Shown: positions 1-9,185 of the stretch, one piece after another
How positions within the stretch are numbered: position 1 is the stretch's first letter
Layout: each line of letters begins with the position of its first letter
Assembly (NCBI RefSeq): GCF_012911815.1
Contig: NZ_JAATNW010000007.1
Span: 62,001 to 126,000, forward strand
From: Alteromonas ponticola
GTDB lineage: Bacteria > Pseudomonadota > Gammaproteobacteria > Enterobacterales > Alteromonadaceae
Reading direction: 5' to 3'
Length of the DNA stretch: 64,000 nucleotides
Notes under the pieces: generated by a model
Told to the model about the DNA's origin: nothing
What the model saw: the letters and a program-made list of their open reading frames with translations, nothing else
The model's database searches: none
Made by a program: the position numbers and the translations under genes

Positions 1-72
1 TGGACACACTGGCAGGATATTGAAAAAGGTGCCAACCTGCTGTTGCGTACGCTATTAAAATTGGCCAGTTAA
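1..72 (+). CDS. C-terminal end of an unrecognised protein (partial)
   Basis: An open frame enters from the left edge and stops with TAA at 70-72. Only 23 residues are visible, ending in a leucine-rich, probably helical tail (LLLRTLLKLAS). That is too little to assign a family. The gene converges with the flavoprotein gene on the other strand, leaving a 13-bp gap and no obvious terminator. Confidence 0.5.
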   Translation, partial: WTHWQDIEKGANLLLRTLLKLAS

Positions 73-85
73 TTTTTTTAGCCTA

Positions 86-1732
86 TTAATGCTCTCCGTG
101 TTTGGACACGGGTTTGGTTTCCTCTTCCACCTCGGCCAGATGACTGGCTGGCATGAAGGATTCTGCGCTGGCTTCTTTAACGTGAATGGCAAACGATTTG
201 GGCACATTATCGCCAAGCAGGCTGCCTTTTCGGATAAGTGGAAAAATTTCGTCATAGCGTTTCACTGTGGATTGGTCAATCCGGCGGAAGATATGCGTAC
301 GATTAAGCTGATCAACTGACGGATGGCCGGTAGAAGAGAGAATATCCATGAGCGCATGCATTGTGCGTTGGTGAAATTGGTATACGCGCTCAAATTTATC
401 TTCCACGTTTAACCCCTGCGCCAGCAGCGGATCCTGCGTGGCAACTCCGGAGGGGCAACGGTTAGTGTTGCACGATAATGAATGAATGCACCCCAGTGCC
501 AACATCATGCCGCGAGCACTATTACAGAGATCAGCACCCAGGCTTAAATTTTTTACTATATCAAATGCGGTAATTATTTTACCCGATGCGATAAGTTTTA
601 TATCGTTGCGTAAGTTACATCCCACCAGGCAGTCCTCAACAAACGCCAGTGCTTCACGCAGCGGAAAGCCAATCGAATTGGTGTATTCCAGTGGCGCCGC
701 CCCGGTTCCCCCTTCACCCCCGTCTACAGTAATAAAGTCGGGTTTAATGCCGGATTTATGCATGGCTTTGCAAATTGCAATGAACTCACTTTTACGCCCT
801 AACGCGAGTTTAATTCCTATAGGCTTGCCGCCTGACAGTTGGCGTAACTTTTTAATAAAGTCTAACAGCTCTAGCGGCGTGGTGAATGCCGAATGGCGCG
901 CGGGTGAATCTACCTGGGTAAAAGGCTGCACCCCTCTGATTCTGGCGATTTCCGGCGTGTTTTTGTTGGCGGGCAAAATGCCGCCATGACCCGGCTTAGC
1001 GCCTTGTGAAAGCTTTATTTCAATCATTTTGACAGCGGGTAGCCCGGCTTTTTCAGCGAACTGCTCTGCGCAAAACGTACCGTTGTCTTTTCGGCAGCCA
1101 AAATAGCCGGTACCTATCTGCCAGACTAAATCGCCCCCACCGCTTAAATGATAAGGTGATATGCCTCCTTCTCCGGTATTGTGAAAAAAGTTTCCTTTTT
1201 TGGCACCGCGATTTAGCGCCGAAATGGCATTTCTACTTAAACTGCCAAAGCTCATGGCTGAAATATTTAAGATGCTGGCACTGTAGGGTTGTGAGCATTC
1301 TGGCCCCCCTATGGTGACACGAGGATCTTTGTCCATTTCTTCCAACCCCATTGCTGAGAGAGAATGACCAATCCACTCATAACCATCACGATACGTGTCC
1401 ATCTGTGTGCCGAAGGGGACAGTTTCCCGATCCTCCTTAGCGCGCTGGTAGACAATCGAGCGCATCATTCTGCTAATCGGTTTTCCAGAGGTATTATCTT
1501 CAATTAAATATTGCTGAACGTATGGTCGTAGTCCCTCAATTGTCCACCTTACCCGACCGATGAGAGGAAAGTTTCTTAAAACCGTGTGCTCTTTCTGAAA
1601 GCTATCAAAGGTGGCGGTAAGCAACAGGAACCCGGTCAGAAACAATAACATCCAGGCGGGTGGCCATAAGTAGCCAGCACCAATATTGACTACGACAAGT
1701 AAAATAAGAAAAGTGAGAATTCGTAATCGCAC
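86..1732 (-). CDS. FMN-binding glutamate synthase family protein
   Basis: 548 residues. Two hydrophobic segments at about residues 4-21 and 26-43 should anchor it in the inner membrane. The rest matches the GltB2-type FMN/Fe-S domain of glutamate synthase: the stretches ISAMSFGSLSRNA and NTGEGGIS, the glycine-rich VDGGEGGTGAAP, and a cysteine cluster (CIHSLSCNTNRCPSG) that in the family binds a 3Fe-4S cluster. The N-terminal glutaminase domain of true GltB is absent, so this is the stand-alone membrane-anchored type, whose substrate is not established. It stands alone: the neighbour on the left converges and kefB diverges after about 300 bp. The family call is firm; the physiological reaction is unknown. 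Confidence 0.88.
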   Translation of the reverse strand: MRLRILTFLILLVVVNIGAGYLWPPAWMLLFLTGFLLLTATFDSFQKEHTVLRNFPLIGRVRWTIEGLRPYVQQYLIEDNTSGKPISRMMRSIVYQRAKEDRETVPFGTQMDTYRDGYEWIGHSLSAMGLEEMDKDPRVTIGGPECSQPYSASILNISAMSFGSLSRNAISALNRGAKKGNFFHNTGEGGISPYHLSGGGDLVWQIGTGYFGCRKDNGTFCAEQFAEKAGLPAVKMIEIKLSQGAKPGHGGILPANKNTPEIARIRGVQPFTQVDSPARHSAFTTPLELLDFIKKLRQLSGGKPIGIKLALGRKSEFIAICKAMHKSGIKPDFITVDGGEGGTGAAPLEYTNSIGFPLREALAFVEDCLVGCNLRNDIKLIASGKIITAFDIVKNLSLGADLCNSARGMMLALGCIHSLSCNTNRCPSGVATQDPLLAQGLNVEDKFERVYQFHQRTMHALMDILSSTGHPSVDQLNRTHIFRRIDQSTVKRYDEIFPLIRKGSLLGDNVPKSFAIHVKEASAESFMPASHLAEVEEETKPVSKHGEH

Positions 1733-2030
1733 AGTTCATTCCCGTTAAACATTTTCAATCAGTATGGTACTAATTTCAGGTAAGATCAGCGCAATGCTGC
1801 CTGTCGTCACGCCAAATTTTCACCCTGCTTCCTCTGCACTGGCGCCCTTTCTCGTTACGCGTAACCTTTAAACGCACTGATATTTCAGCTTTTTGCGCGT
1901 TGTGGCGTACTTTTTAACCGAATAACGCTTAGTTTGAAAAAAGTAGTCTAAAGTGGTTTTACATTGGCCGCTAGTTGTCGCATTCTTGGTCCTTTATACT
2001 GACTCTTTTGATTACGGAACCTCATCATCC

Positions 2031-3614
2031 ATGGAATATTCCTTTTTATTGTTTGCATTTGTTTGTGGTCTGACAGTAAAACTTATAGGTATTCCCCCCC
2101 TTGTTGGTTATCTGGCCGCCGGCTTTCTCTTAAATTTCGCTGGATACTCATTAACAGAGCCCCTTACGGCGATTGCCAATCTGGGCATTACTATTATGCT
2201 GTTTACCATTGGCCTGAAGCTCAATATCCGCGACCTGAGCCGCCGGGAAGTATGGGCAACCAGTGCAGCGCATACCTTATTGTGGTCCGCAATAATTGGC
2301 GTAATGCTCTTTTTCGTTAGTATTTTACTCACCGCCTATATTGGCGCCGTTGATTGGCAAAGTGCGGCTTTAATTGCATTTGCGCTGAGCTTTAGCAGCA
2401 CCGTATGTGTTATTAAAGTGCTTGAAGAAAGCGGAGAAATGAAAACCCGACATGGCCGCCTGGCCGTTGGCGTATTGGTAATGCAGGATGTTTTTGCGGT
2501 AGTCTTTTTAGTGGTCGCCACCGGAAAAATTCCCTCGTTGTGGGCGCTGGCGTTATTAGCTGTGATCCCGGCTCTTCCCCTTTTGAGTAAAATTATTAAT
2601 AAATCAGGCCATGGTGAATTACTTCCCCTGACGGGTTTCGTATTGGCTTTAGGGGGCTACCAGCTGTTCGAACTGGTTAACATTAAAGGCGACCTGGGCG
2701 CACTGATTGCGGGTTTGCTTATTGCTCAACATCCAAAAGCCACGGAGATGGCAAAATCATTATTAAGCTTTAAAGATTTATTTTTAATCGGCTTCTTTTT
2801 AACTATTGGCCTGACCGCATTACCTGACATGCCGATGTTGTTACTGGCCATTGGACTGTGTGTACTCATTCCGGTAAAAGCAGGGTTGTTTTTCTGGCTT
2901 TTCACCATCTTGAAACTACGCGCTAGAACAAGTTATCTGACCACACTCGTGCTGAGCAATTTCAGTGAGTTCGGTTTAATTGTCGGAGCTATGGCGGTAT
3001 CGCTGAATATGTTGGCCGCTGAATGGCTGGTCATCATTGCGATCGCCGTCTCCATCTCCTTTGTTTTTACCAGCATCATGTATCGCTCCTCTCATTCGCA
3101 ATACCACAGGTATAAAGAGTGGATAAAACGCTTTGAAAAAGATGAGCGGCTGGCAGCGGATATTTACCCGGTGATAGATGATGCGCGGTTTCTGGTAGTG
3201 GGTATGGGGCGCGTCGGCTCGGGTGCGTTTCAGTCGTTAGATAAACTCGTGCATGCCAATGTGGTAGGCATGGATTCTGATCGTGCCAAAGTAAACAAAC
3301 TGCGCGAAGAGGGGATGAATGTCATCTGCGGCGACGGTGAAGATGTAGACTTGTGGGACAACCTGGATATCAGATCGGTTCGGTTAGTGTTACTCGCCCT
3401 GCCCTCAATAGAAGATGTAATTAATATTACGAAGCAGCTCAACAACGCCGGCTATAAGGGCAAAATTGCGGCTATCGCCCGCTACGAGGATGAAGTTGAA
3501 TATCTCCTTGATCACGGCGTTGACAAAGTGTTTAACTTTTTCACCGAGGCCGGATTAGGTTTTGCTGAAGAAAGCCTTGCGTATATCGGTGAAGATGCCC
3601 GAGCGACGGCATAA
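2031..3614 (+). CDS. KefB-type monovalent cation:proton antiporter (CPA2) with TrkA-N domain
   Basis: 527 residues from the ATG at 2031. The frame opens upstream at 1953, but the family N-terminus (MEYSFLLFAF, then the first membrane helix) fits 2031. About 12 hydrophobic segments occupy residues 1-365 and contain the CPA2 exchanger fold. A cytoplasmic Rossmann (RCK/TrkA-N) domain follows from about residue 385 and begins with the dinucleotide-binding loop GMGRVG. It probably exchanges K+ or Na+ for H+ across the inner membrane, gated by a nucleotide or glutathione-type ligand. I cannot tell KefB, KefC and YbaL types apart from sequence alone. No ancillary kefG/kefF gene is adjacent. It is divergent from the flavoprotein gene. 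Confidence 0.87.
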   Translation: MEYSFLLFAFVCGLTVKLIGIPPLVGYLAAGFLLNFAGYSLTEPLTAIANLGITIMLFTIGLKLNIRDLSRREVWATSAAHTLLWSAIIGVMLFFVSILLTAYIGAVDWQSAALIAFALSFSSTVCVIKVLEESGEMKTRHGRLAVGVLVMQDVFAVVFLVVATGKIPSLWALALLAVIPALPLLSKIINKSGHGELLPLTGFVLALGGYQLFELVNIKGDLGALIAGLLIAQHPKATEMAKSLLSFKDLFLIGFFLTIGLTALPDMPMLLLAIGLCVLIPVKAGLFFWLFTILKLRARTSYLTTLVLSNFSEFGLIVGAMAVSLNMLAAEWLVIIAIAVSISFVFTSIMYRSSHSQYHRYKEWIKRFEKDERLAADIYPVIDDARFLVVGMGRVGSGAFQSLDKLVHANVVGMDSDRAKVNKLREEGMNVICGDGEDVDLWDNLDIRSVRLVLLALPSIEDVINITKQLNNAGYKGKIAAIARYEDEVEYLLDHGVDKVFNFFTEAGLGFAEESLAYIGEDARATA

Positions 3615-3696
3615 AGCATGTTCGAAAACCGAATAGGAACAAAGGCTTGATTGATAACCATTTATGTTTGTATGTATATGTTTTTTAACAGTATTT

Positions 3697-3725
3697 TTGA
3701 CATAGCAGCTTCCAGCTACTATACT
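3697..3725 (+). promoter_or_regulatory. sigma-70 promoter of the bacterioferritin pair
   Basis: TTGACA at 3697-3702, a 17-bp spacer and TATACT at 3720-3725 form a near-consensus promoter 28 bp before the first bfr start codon. I see no convincing Fur box around it. Confidence 0.7.
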
Positions 3726-3753
3726 CACGCTATTTTCACCAAATAGGATTATT

Positions 3754-4230
3754 ATGAAAGGCGACAAAAAAGTGGTAGCCAGGCTCAACGAAGTGCTTAC
3801 CAGTGAATTAACGTCTATAAACCAATATTTTCTGCACGCCCGCATGTTTAAAAGATGGGGCTTGGATGTGCTTAATGAAAAGAACTATAAAAAGTCGATT
3901 AAAGACATGAAACAGGCGGATGATTTGATCGAGCGTATATTGTTTCTTGAAGGCTTACCCAATTTGCAAGCATTGGGCAAGTTATATATCGGTGAAGAAA
4001 CAGAAGAAATGCTTAAATGTGATGTTAAATTTCAATTGGAGCAGATCCCACAATTGAAAGAGGCCATCGCGCTGTGCGAGCAACAACAGGATTACGTTAG
4101 CCGCGACCTGCTCGAAGATATTCTCGAATATGAAGAAGCACATTTAGACTGGTTAGAAACGCAGGAATATCAAATCGAAAACATGGGGATCGAAAATTAT
4201 CTGCATGCACAAGTATCAGGAGACGAATAA
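3754..4230 (+). CDS. bfr: bacterioferritin subunit, heme-ligand type with degenerate ferroxidase site
   Basis: 158 residues, the usual Bfr length, four-helix ferritin fold. It builds the 24-subunit cytoplasmic iron-storage shell. Met52, the heme axial ligand in the family, is present. Of the six di-iron ligands of E. coli Bfr, E18, E127 and H130 are kept, but E51 is Asp, H54 is Gln and E94 is Gln, so this subunit should oxidise Fe(II) poorly or not at all. The next gene is the complementary subunit, and the TAATG overlap (shared base 4230) implies translational coupling and a mixed shell, as known for bfrA/bfrB of Neisseria. The start has a good AGGA ribosome site. Confidence 0.92.
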   Translation: MKGDKKVVARLNEVLTSELTSINQYFLHARMFKRWGLDVLNEKNYKKSIKDMKQADDLIERILFLEGLPNLQALGKLYIGEETEEMLKCDVKFQLEQIPQLKEAIALCEQQQDYVSRDLLEDILEYEEAHLDWLETQEYQIENMGIENYLHAQVSGDE

Positions 4231-4697
4231 TGAAAGGTAATAACAACATCATCAAAGCGTTAAATGAGTTGCTTGCGTATGAACTGGCAGCAATGGACCA
4301 GTACTTCATCCATTCGGAAATGTATGAAGACTGGGGGCTGAACAAACTCTATGAACGCATTAACCATGAATTTGATGACGAGCGTGAGCATGCAACCAAA
4401 TTGATACGACGTATACTGTTTCTGGAAGGGACGCCAGACCTGCAGAACCGCACTGGCTTCAAAGTGGGCAAAGATGTGCCTGAGATGCTGGAAAGCGACT
4501 TACGGGTTGAGTATGAAGTAGACAAAAAGCTACGTGAAGTGATTGCGGTCTGTGAAACAGAAAACGATTATGTTACCCGCGATATGTTGGTGACCTTGCT
4601 GGATGACACTGAAATGGATCATGCTTACTGGCTGGAAAAACAGCTGGGTTTAATCAAACGAATTGGATTACCCAATTATCTGCAATCGCAAATTTAA
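4230..4697 (+). CDS. bfr: bacterioferritin subunit, ferroxidase type lacking the heme methionine
   Basis: 155 residues. Ferroxidase ligands E18, E51, H54 and E94 align with E. coli Bfr. The last pair, E128 and H131, keeps its ExxH spacing but is shifted by one residue. Position 52, which would be the heme-ligating Met, is Arg. The subunit should therefore oxidise iron but not hold heme at the two-fold interface unless its partner supplies the ligand. It follows the first bfr gene in a TAATG overlap with an AGGAGA ribosome site. Its stop codon overlaps the stop of the convergent gene on the other strand. Confidence 0.92.
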   Translation: MKGNNNIIKALNELLAYELAAMDQYFIHSEMYEDWGLNKLYERINHEFDDEREHATKLIRRILFLEGTPDLQNRTGFKVGKDVPEMLESDLRVEYEVDKKLREVIAVCETENDYVTRDMLVTLLDDTEMDHAYWLEKQLGLIKRIGLPNYLQSQI

Positions 4698-5164
4698 AAC
4701 GTTGTGGTAAACAGCAGTTGGGCTGGTTGAGGCTGGCCCTTAAATTTGATTGTCATTCGCCACTGCATCGTTGGCTCGCTGCACGCGCCCAGCATAAACC
4801 ATCCACGCCACGTCATTTCTGCAACTGCCTCTTCCACCACGGGCAGTGTTCCCATATACATATTAACCCCCTCAATTACGGCTTGTTCAAGTTCGAAGGG
4901 GTTTTCTGAACTAATTACAACATCTATACGTTCTTCAATGGTAGGCGCGCGCGATAATGAGAAATTAATGGACTGACCATCAAGCTCTATCGCGCATTCT
5001 AAATTGACAAAATGGCAGTGATTTCCTAAACCGTTAGAGAGCGAATTATTTAACCCGGTTTGTTGTCGCTCCGACTGAATAAAAACGGTCAGGTTCACCG
5101 CGGCAAAAATGAGTACCACTATACTCGCTATTTGTAAGCGTTTTGTTAACTTAAGGTGTTTCAT
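4694..5164 (-). CDS. uncharacterised protein with N-terminal membrane anchor
   Basis: 156 residues that I do not recognise. Residues 10-28 form one hydrophobic helix after a basic start (KLTKR), so it is either a signal anchor or an uncleaved signal with the rest in the periplasm. Three cysteines (two close together in HCHFVNLEC, one in LGACSEP) could pair after export. Its last codons overlap the end of the second bfr gene on the opposite strand (positions 4694-4697). It is divergent from ccoN, with about 230 bp between them, so a shared control region with the oxidase operon is possible but not shown. Confidence 0.6.
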   Translation of the reverse strand: MKHLKLTKRLQIASIVVLIFAAVNLTVFIQSERQQTGLNNSLSNGLGNHCHFVNLECAIELDGQSINFSLSRAPTIEERIDVVISSENPFELEQAVIEGVNMYMGTLPVVEEAVAEMTWRGWFMLGACSEPTMQWRMTIKFKGQPQPAQLLFTTTF

Positions 5165-5395
5165 TGGGCTTTTTCGTAAATGGCTCGTTACACTTTACTT
5201 TTTAGAGTATCCACATGACTTTTAAGGTTTCTTTTTAGGGGCAAAAACTTTATCATCCGCGTTCCGATAAGTCCGTTAACGATGCTCTTTTTTTGGCCTG
5301 CGCATCAGGTTTTTGAGCGTTGATTTACTTTACACCAAACAACGTGACTTTACATTCGGAAACCATCTTATTGCTGAAGTGGAAGATTCATAAAA

Positions 5396-6829
5396 ATGAG
5401 TGAAATTAGCCAAGCACAGCCAAACTACAATTATAAAGTGGTTAGGCAATTTACCATCATGACCATTGTATGGGGCATTGTTGGTATGAGCATTGGAGTG
5501 TTTATTGCTGCGCAATTATTTGCCCCTGTGCTTAACTTCGATACTCCATGGCTGACGTTTTCGCGTCTGCGTCCATTACACACAAACTCTGTGATTTTTG
5601 CGTTTGGTGGATGTGCCCTGTTTGCCACGTCTTACTATATCGTTCAACGTACCTGTCAGGTGCGGTTATTCAGTGACAAGCTGGCGGCGTTTACATTCTG
5701 GGGCTGGCAGGCGGTTATCGTATTAGCGATCTGCACACTTCCCTTCGGCATGACCTCATCAAAAGAATATGCTGAGCTTGAATGGCCTATTGATATTCTA
5801 ATTGCCCTGGTCTGGCTGGCTTATGTAATTAACTTCTTCGGCACCTTAATTATTCGGAAAGTCTCGCACATCTACGTTGCTAATTGGTTCCTTGGTGCAT
5901 TTATGCTTACCGTATTGGTGCTGCACATTGGTAACAGTATGGCGATTCCGGTATCGTTCACCAAATCCTATTCGTTGTACGCAGGTGCGGTAGATGCCAT
6001 GATGCAATGGTGGTACGGGCACAATGCGGTTGGCTTTTTCTTAACCGCGGGCTTTCTGGGAATGATGTATTACTTTGTTCCTAAACAAGCCGGACGCCCG
6101 GTGTATTCTTACCGCTTATCAATCGTGCATTTCTGGGCACTGATCTCGTTATATATCTGGGCTGGCCCGCACCACTTACATTACACCGCCCTGCCCGACT
6201 GGACGCAGTCACTGGGTATGGTGATGTCTATCATTCTGTTTGTGCCCTCGTGGGGTGGCATGATTAACGGTATCATGACGCTCTCAGGTGCATGGCACAA
6301 ATTGCGCACCGATCCTGTATTGCGTTTCCTGATTGTTTCACTGTCATTCTACGGCATGTCTACGTTCGAAGGCCCGATGATGGCGATCAAGACGGTTAAT
6401 GCGCTTTCACATTACACAGACTGGACCATTGGTCACGTTCACTCTGGTGCACTGGGTTGGGTCGCGATGATTTCTATTGGTTCGGTTTACCACCTTATTC
6501 CCATTTTGTTTGGTCAACCCGGTATGTACAGCACCCGTCTGGTGAACGTGCACTTCTGGTTGGCAACCATCGGTGTAGTGCTCTATATCGTGGCTATGTG
6601 GATGTCAGGGGTTTTACAAGGTCTGATGTGGCGCGCCGTGAATGCTGATGGCACGCTGACCTACAGCTTTGTAGAGTCGCTTGAAGCGTCAATTCCATTC
6701 TACATTGTGCGCTTTATTGGTGGATGTTTTGTAGTAGCTGGCATGCTGGTCATGGCTTACAACACCTACAAAACAGTGCGTGCCCCTAAAGGTACGTTAG
6801 CCGCTGATCCTGCAACTCAAGCAGCATAA
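5396..6829 (+). CDS. ccoN: cytochrome c oxidase cbb3-type subunit I
   Basis: 477 residues with about 12 membrane helices: the catalytic subunit of the high-affinity cbb3 oxidase that reduces O2 to water at low oxygen. Visible landmarks are the low-spin heme b histidine in LRPLHTNS, the active-site histidine in WYGHNAVGF, the CuB histidine pair in GPHHLHY, and the two late histidines in [13 protein letters not shown]. It is the first gene of ccoNOQP; ccoO starts 11 bp after its stop. The operon would be expected to answer to oxygen through FNR, but no complete FNR box was found upstream. Confidence 0.97.
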   Translation: MSEISQAQPNYNYKVVRQFTIMTIVWGIVGMSIGVFIAAQLFAPVLNFDTPWLTFSRLRPLHTNSVIFAFGGCALFATSYYIVQRTCQVRLFSDKLAAFTFWGWQAVIVLAICTLPFGMTSSKEYAELEWPIDILIALVWLAYVINFFGTLIIRKVSHIYVANWFLGAFMLTVLVLHIGNSMAIPVSFTKSYSLYAGAVDAMMQWWYGHNAVGFFLTAGFLGMMYYFVPKQAGRPVYSYRLSIVHFWALISLYIWAGPHHLHYTALPDWTQSLGMVMSIILFVPSWGGMINGIMTLSGAWHKLRTDPVLRFLIVSLSFYGMSTFEGPMMAIKTVNALSHYTDWTIGHVHSGALGWVAMISIGSVYHLIPILFGQPGMYSTRLVNVHFWLATIGVVLYIVAMWMSGVLQGLMWRAVNADGTLTYSFVESLEASIPFYIVRFIGGCFVVAGMLVMAYNTYKTVRAPKGTLAADPATQAA

Positions 6830-6840
6830 GGAGTCAGGAC

Positions 6841-7446
6841 ATGAAAAATACACACGAATTAATCGAAAAAAACGTAGGCCTGTTAACGGTATTGATTTTC
6901 GTTGCTATCAGTCTGGGCGCTATGGTGCAAATTACGCCACTGATGTTCCAGCAACAAACGATGGAGCCGGTGAAGGACCTGCGCCCTTACACGCCATTAG
7001 AGCTTGAAGGTCGCGACATTTACATTCGCGAAGGGTGTGTCGGTTGTCATAGCCAGATGATTCGTCCTTTCCGTGCAGAGACAGAGCGTTATGGCCACTA
7101 CAGCGTGGCTGGTGAGTCTGTGTGGGAACACCCTTTCCTTTGGGGTTCTAAACGCACGGGCCCGGATTTAGCCCGCGTAGGCGGCCGCTACAGCGACCAA
7201 TGGCATATTGTGCATTTACGTAATCCACGTGATGTGGTGCCAGAGTCAAACATGCCTGGCTTCCCGTGGTTAGAAGAGAATGAGCTTACCGGTGAACTGA
7301 CTGCCAAGAAGATGGAAGTATTCAGAGGCTTTGGCGTACCGTACACCGACGAAGACATTGCCGGAGCCAAAGAAGCCGTTAAAGGTAAAACCGAGATGCA
7401 AGCTTTAGTTGCTTACTTACAGTCACTTGGGACGCATTTAAAATAA
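6841..7446 (+). CDS. ccoO: cytochrome c oxidase cbb3-type subunit II (mono-heme)
   Basis: 201 residues. One membrane helix (about residues 12-33) anchors a periplasmic mono-heme c domain with CVGCH at residues 66-70 and a likely distal Met in the SNMPGFPW segment. It passes electrons from CcoP toward the CcoN active site. An AGGAGTCAGGA ribosome site precedes it, and ccoQ begins one base after its stop codon. Confidence 0.97.
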   Translation: MKNTHELIEKNVGLLTVLIFVAISLGAMVQITPLMFQQQTMEPVKDLRPYTPLELEGRDIYIREGCVGCHSQMIRPFRAETERYGHYSVAGESVWEHPFLWGSKRTGPDLARVGGRYSDQWHIVHLRNPRDVVPESNMPGFPWLEENELTGELTAKKMEVFRGFGVPYTDEDIAGAKEAVKGKTEMQALVAYLQSLGTHLK

Positions 7447-7447
7447 T

Positions 7448-7621
7448 ATGGATCAAGGTACTGTAGGCACAATTTTTACGTTGGTAGTTTTTGTTTGCTT
7501 TATTGGGGTAGTGCTATGGGCGTTCAGTAGTCGTAACAAGAAGAAGTACGATGAAGCCGCTAACCTGCCCTTTGCAGATGAAGAACAAGATAAGATAAAA
7601 AAAGATAATCGGGAGTCGTGA
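7448..7621 (+). CDS. ccoQ: cytochrome c oxidase cbb3-type accessory subunit CcoQ
   Basis: A 57-residue protein read from the ATG at 7448 to TGA at 7619-7621. One membrane helix spans about residues 6-26. It is followed by a basic patch (SSRNKKKYDEAA) and an acidic tail, the standard CcoQ layout. It sits exactly between ccoO (1-bp gap) and ccoP (4-bp gap), which confirms identity. In other bacteria CcoQ stabilises the oxidase complex; it carries no cofactor. Confidence 0.92.
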   Translation: MDQGTVGTIFTLVVFVCFIGVVLWAFSSRNKKKYDEAANLPFADEEQDKIKKDNRES

Positions 7622-7625
7622 GCTC

Positions 7626-8576
7626 ATGACCATGTTTTGGACAATCTGGATTTCAGTCATCACACTGGGTTCCATTATTGGTTGCTATGTATTACTGCGC
7701 TGGTGTTTAAAAAATAACGCCGGGGTACCAGAAGGCGAATCGATGGGCCATGAATTTGATGGTATCGAAGAGCTCAATAACCCGCTGCCAAAGTGGTGGA
7801 CGTACTTGTTTTACGTTTGTATTGTGTGGAGTTTTTTCTACCTGGCATTATTCCCAGGTCTGGGTTCTTTCGGTAATCTACTCGGATGGAAAAGTTCTAA
7901 CCAGAACATTCAGTCATTAGAAGAGTCGCGTCAGATGAGTGCGCAGGCCAAAGAAACAGGTGCGCTGGTTAAGTATGATCGCGAGATGCAATTCGCAGAA
8001 GAAAAATACAGCCCTATCTTCGAGGCCTATGCCAAAGTACCGGTAGAAGAATTAGCCAAAGATCCTAATGCGTTGAAAGTGGGTCAGCGTCTGTTCGCGC
8101 AGAATTGTTCTCAGTGCCACGGTTCTGACGCACGCGGCCAAAATGGCGGTTTCCCCAACCTGACAGATGACGATTGGTTGTATGGCGGTTCAGGTGAAAA
8201 AATTAAAGAGACTTTACTAAATGGACGTAAAGCGGCCATGCCAGCCTGGCTTGCTGCCATGGGCGAACAAGGTATTAAAGAGACAGTAGCATACGTACTG
8301 AGCTTGAGCGGCAGAGACACCAATATGGAGCTTCGTAAAGCGGGTAAAGCGCGCTATGCGGCCTGTGCTGCCTGTCATGGTCAGGATGGTAAAGGGAACC
8401 AGTTGCTGGGTGCACCTAACCTGACTGACAACATCTGGCTGTACGGTGGCAGTGAGCGTGCGGTAACGGAAACTTTAACCTATGGCAGAAATGGCGTTAT
8501 GCCAGCGTTTAAAGACACCTTAGGCGAACACAAAATTCACGTGGTCGCCACCTACGTCTATAGCTTGTCTAATTAA
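7626..8576 (+). CDS. ccoP: cytochrome c oxidase cbb3-type subunit III (di-heme)
   Basis: 316 residues. There are two N-terminal membrane helices (about 4-26 and 57-79), then two cytochrome c domains with CSQCH at 161-165 and CAACH at 247-251. Each domain has a matching downstream Met (AAMPAW and GVMPAF). CcoP takes electrons from soluble cytochrome c and feeds CcoO. A second ATG two codons later (7632) is an equally acceptable start. It closes the structural operon; a terminator follows within 60-85 bp. Confidence 0.97.
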   Translation: MTMFWTIWISVITLGSIIGCYVLLRWCLKNNAGVPEGESMGHEFDGIEELNNPLPKWWTYLFYVCIVWSFFYLALFPGLGSFGNLLGWKSSNQNIQSLEESRQMSAQAKETGALVKYDREMQFAEEKYSPIFEAYAKVPVEELAKDPNALKVGQRLFAQNCSQCHGSDARGQNGGFPNLTDDDWLYGGSGEKIKETLLNGRKAAMPAWLAAMGEQGIKETVAYVLSLSGRDTNMELRKAGKARYAACAACHGQDGKGNQLLGAPNLTDNIWLYGGSERAVTETLTYGRNGVMPAFKDTLGEHKIHVVATYVYSLSN

Positions 8577-8590
8577 ACGAAATAGAATTT

Positions 8591-8639
8591 GTAAAAAGTA
8601 AAAAGTAAAAAGTAAAAAGTAAAAAGTAAAAAGTAAAAA
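8591..8639 (+). repeat. 7-bp tandem repeat, seven copies
   Basis: GTAAAAA is repeated seven times without a mismatch, immediately after ccoP. The last copy supplies the A-tract of the terminator stem that follows. Perfect short-unit repeats of this kind change copy number by slippage. Confidence 0.97.
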
Positions 8640-8661
8640 GCCTCGTTACGGGGCTTTTTTT
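8635..8661 (+). terminator. intrinsic terminator after ccoP
   Basis: An 11-bp stem (AAAAAGCCTCG pairing with CGGGGCTTTTT, one T-G pair) with a TTA loop and a run of seven T. It separates ccoNOQP from ccoHIS. Confidence 0.88.
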
Positions 8662-8699
8662 ATATACAATATTGACGTGAGTTATTCTGGATAATTAGC

Positions 8700-9179
8700 A
8701 TGCAAACCCCTTGGTATAAACAATTCTGGCCCTGGTTTTTGATCACCATTCCATTGGCGTCATTTGCAATGGGGTTTTTAATTTTACACCTGGCGACCAA
8801 CACCACCGATAGCCTGGTGGTCGACGATTATTACAAAGAAGGTAAGGCAATCAATGCCCGTCTGGATAAAATTGAAGAAGCGCGCCGACAAAAAATCAGT
8901 ACGAAACTGGTTATCCGTGACGGTTCAATTGCGTTGTCTTTTTTATCAGGCATGCCAAGAAGTGGTGAGGCGTTAAAACTTACTTTCTATCACGTCACCC
9001 TTAAAGCAAAAGACGTGTCGCTGTTATTAAGTCAGGATGCCAATGGCGTCTACCGGGGCTTTAGTGAATCCTCGTTAGACGGCAAGTGGAAAATAACACT
9101 GATGCCCATGGACGAAAGCTGGAAAATTCAGCAAACTATTACACTTCCCCATTCAGGCGAATTGACGTTTAACCCATAG
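8700..9179 (+). CDS. ccoH: FixH/CcoH family cbb3 oxidase assembly protein
   Basis: 159 residues. One N-terminal membrane helix (about residues 8-30) is followed by the family motif VVDDYYKEGKAIN and a predicted beta-sandwich periplasmic domain. FixH/CcoH is required for stable assembly of cbb3 oxidase and acts with the copper ATPase CcoI, encoded 6 bp downstream. The usual upstream partner ccoG (ferredoxin-like RdxA/FixG) is absent here. Confidence 0.9.
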   Translation: MQTPWYKQFWPWFLITIPLASFAMGFLILHLATNTTDSLVVDDYYKEGKAINARLDKIEEARRQKISTKLVIRDGSIALSFLSGMPRSGEALKLTFYHVTLKAKDVSLLLSQDANGVYRGFSESSLDGKWKITLMPMDESWKIQQTITLPHSGELTFNP

Positions 9180-9185
9180 GCCACT

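Noticed and set aside
486-989. 167-codon frame opposite the glutamate synthase-like gene.
   Set aside because: It is antisense to a strongly conserved domain with no family match; a shadow frame.
5318-5336. Possible FNR box upstream of ccoN (TTGAT at 5319-5323).
   Set aside because: Only one half-site is present. The second half is TTTAC-like instead of ATCAA at the required spacing, so an FNR site is not supported.
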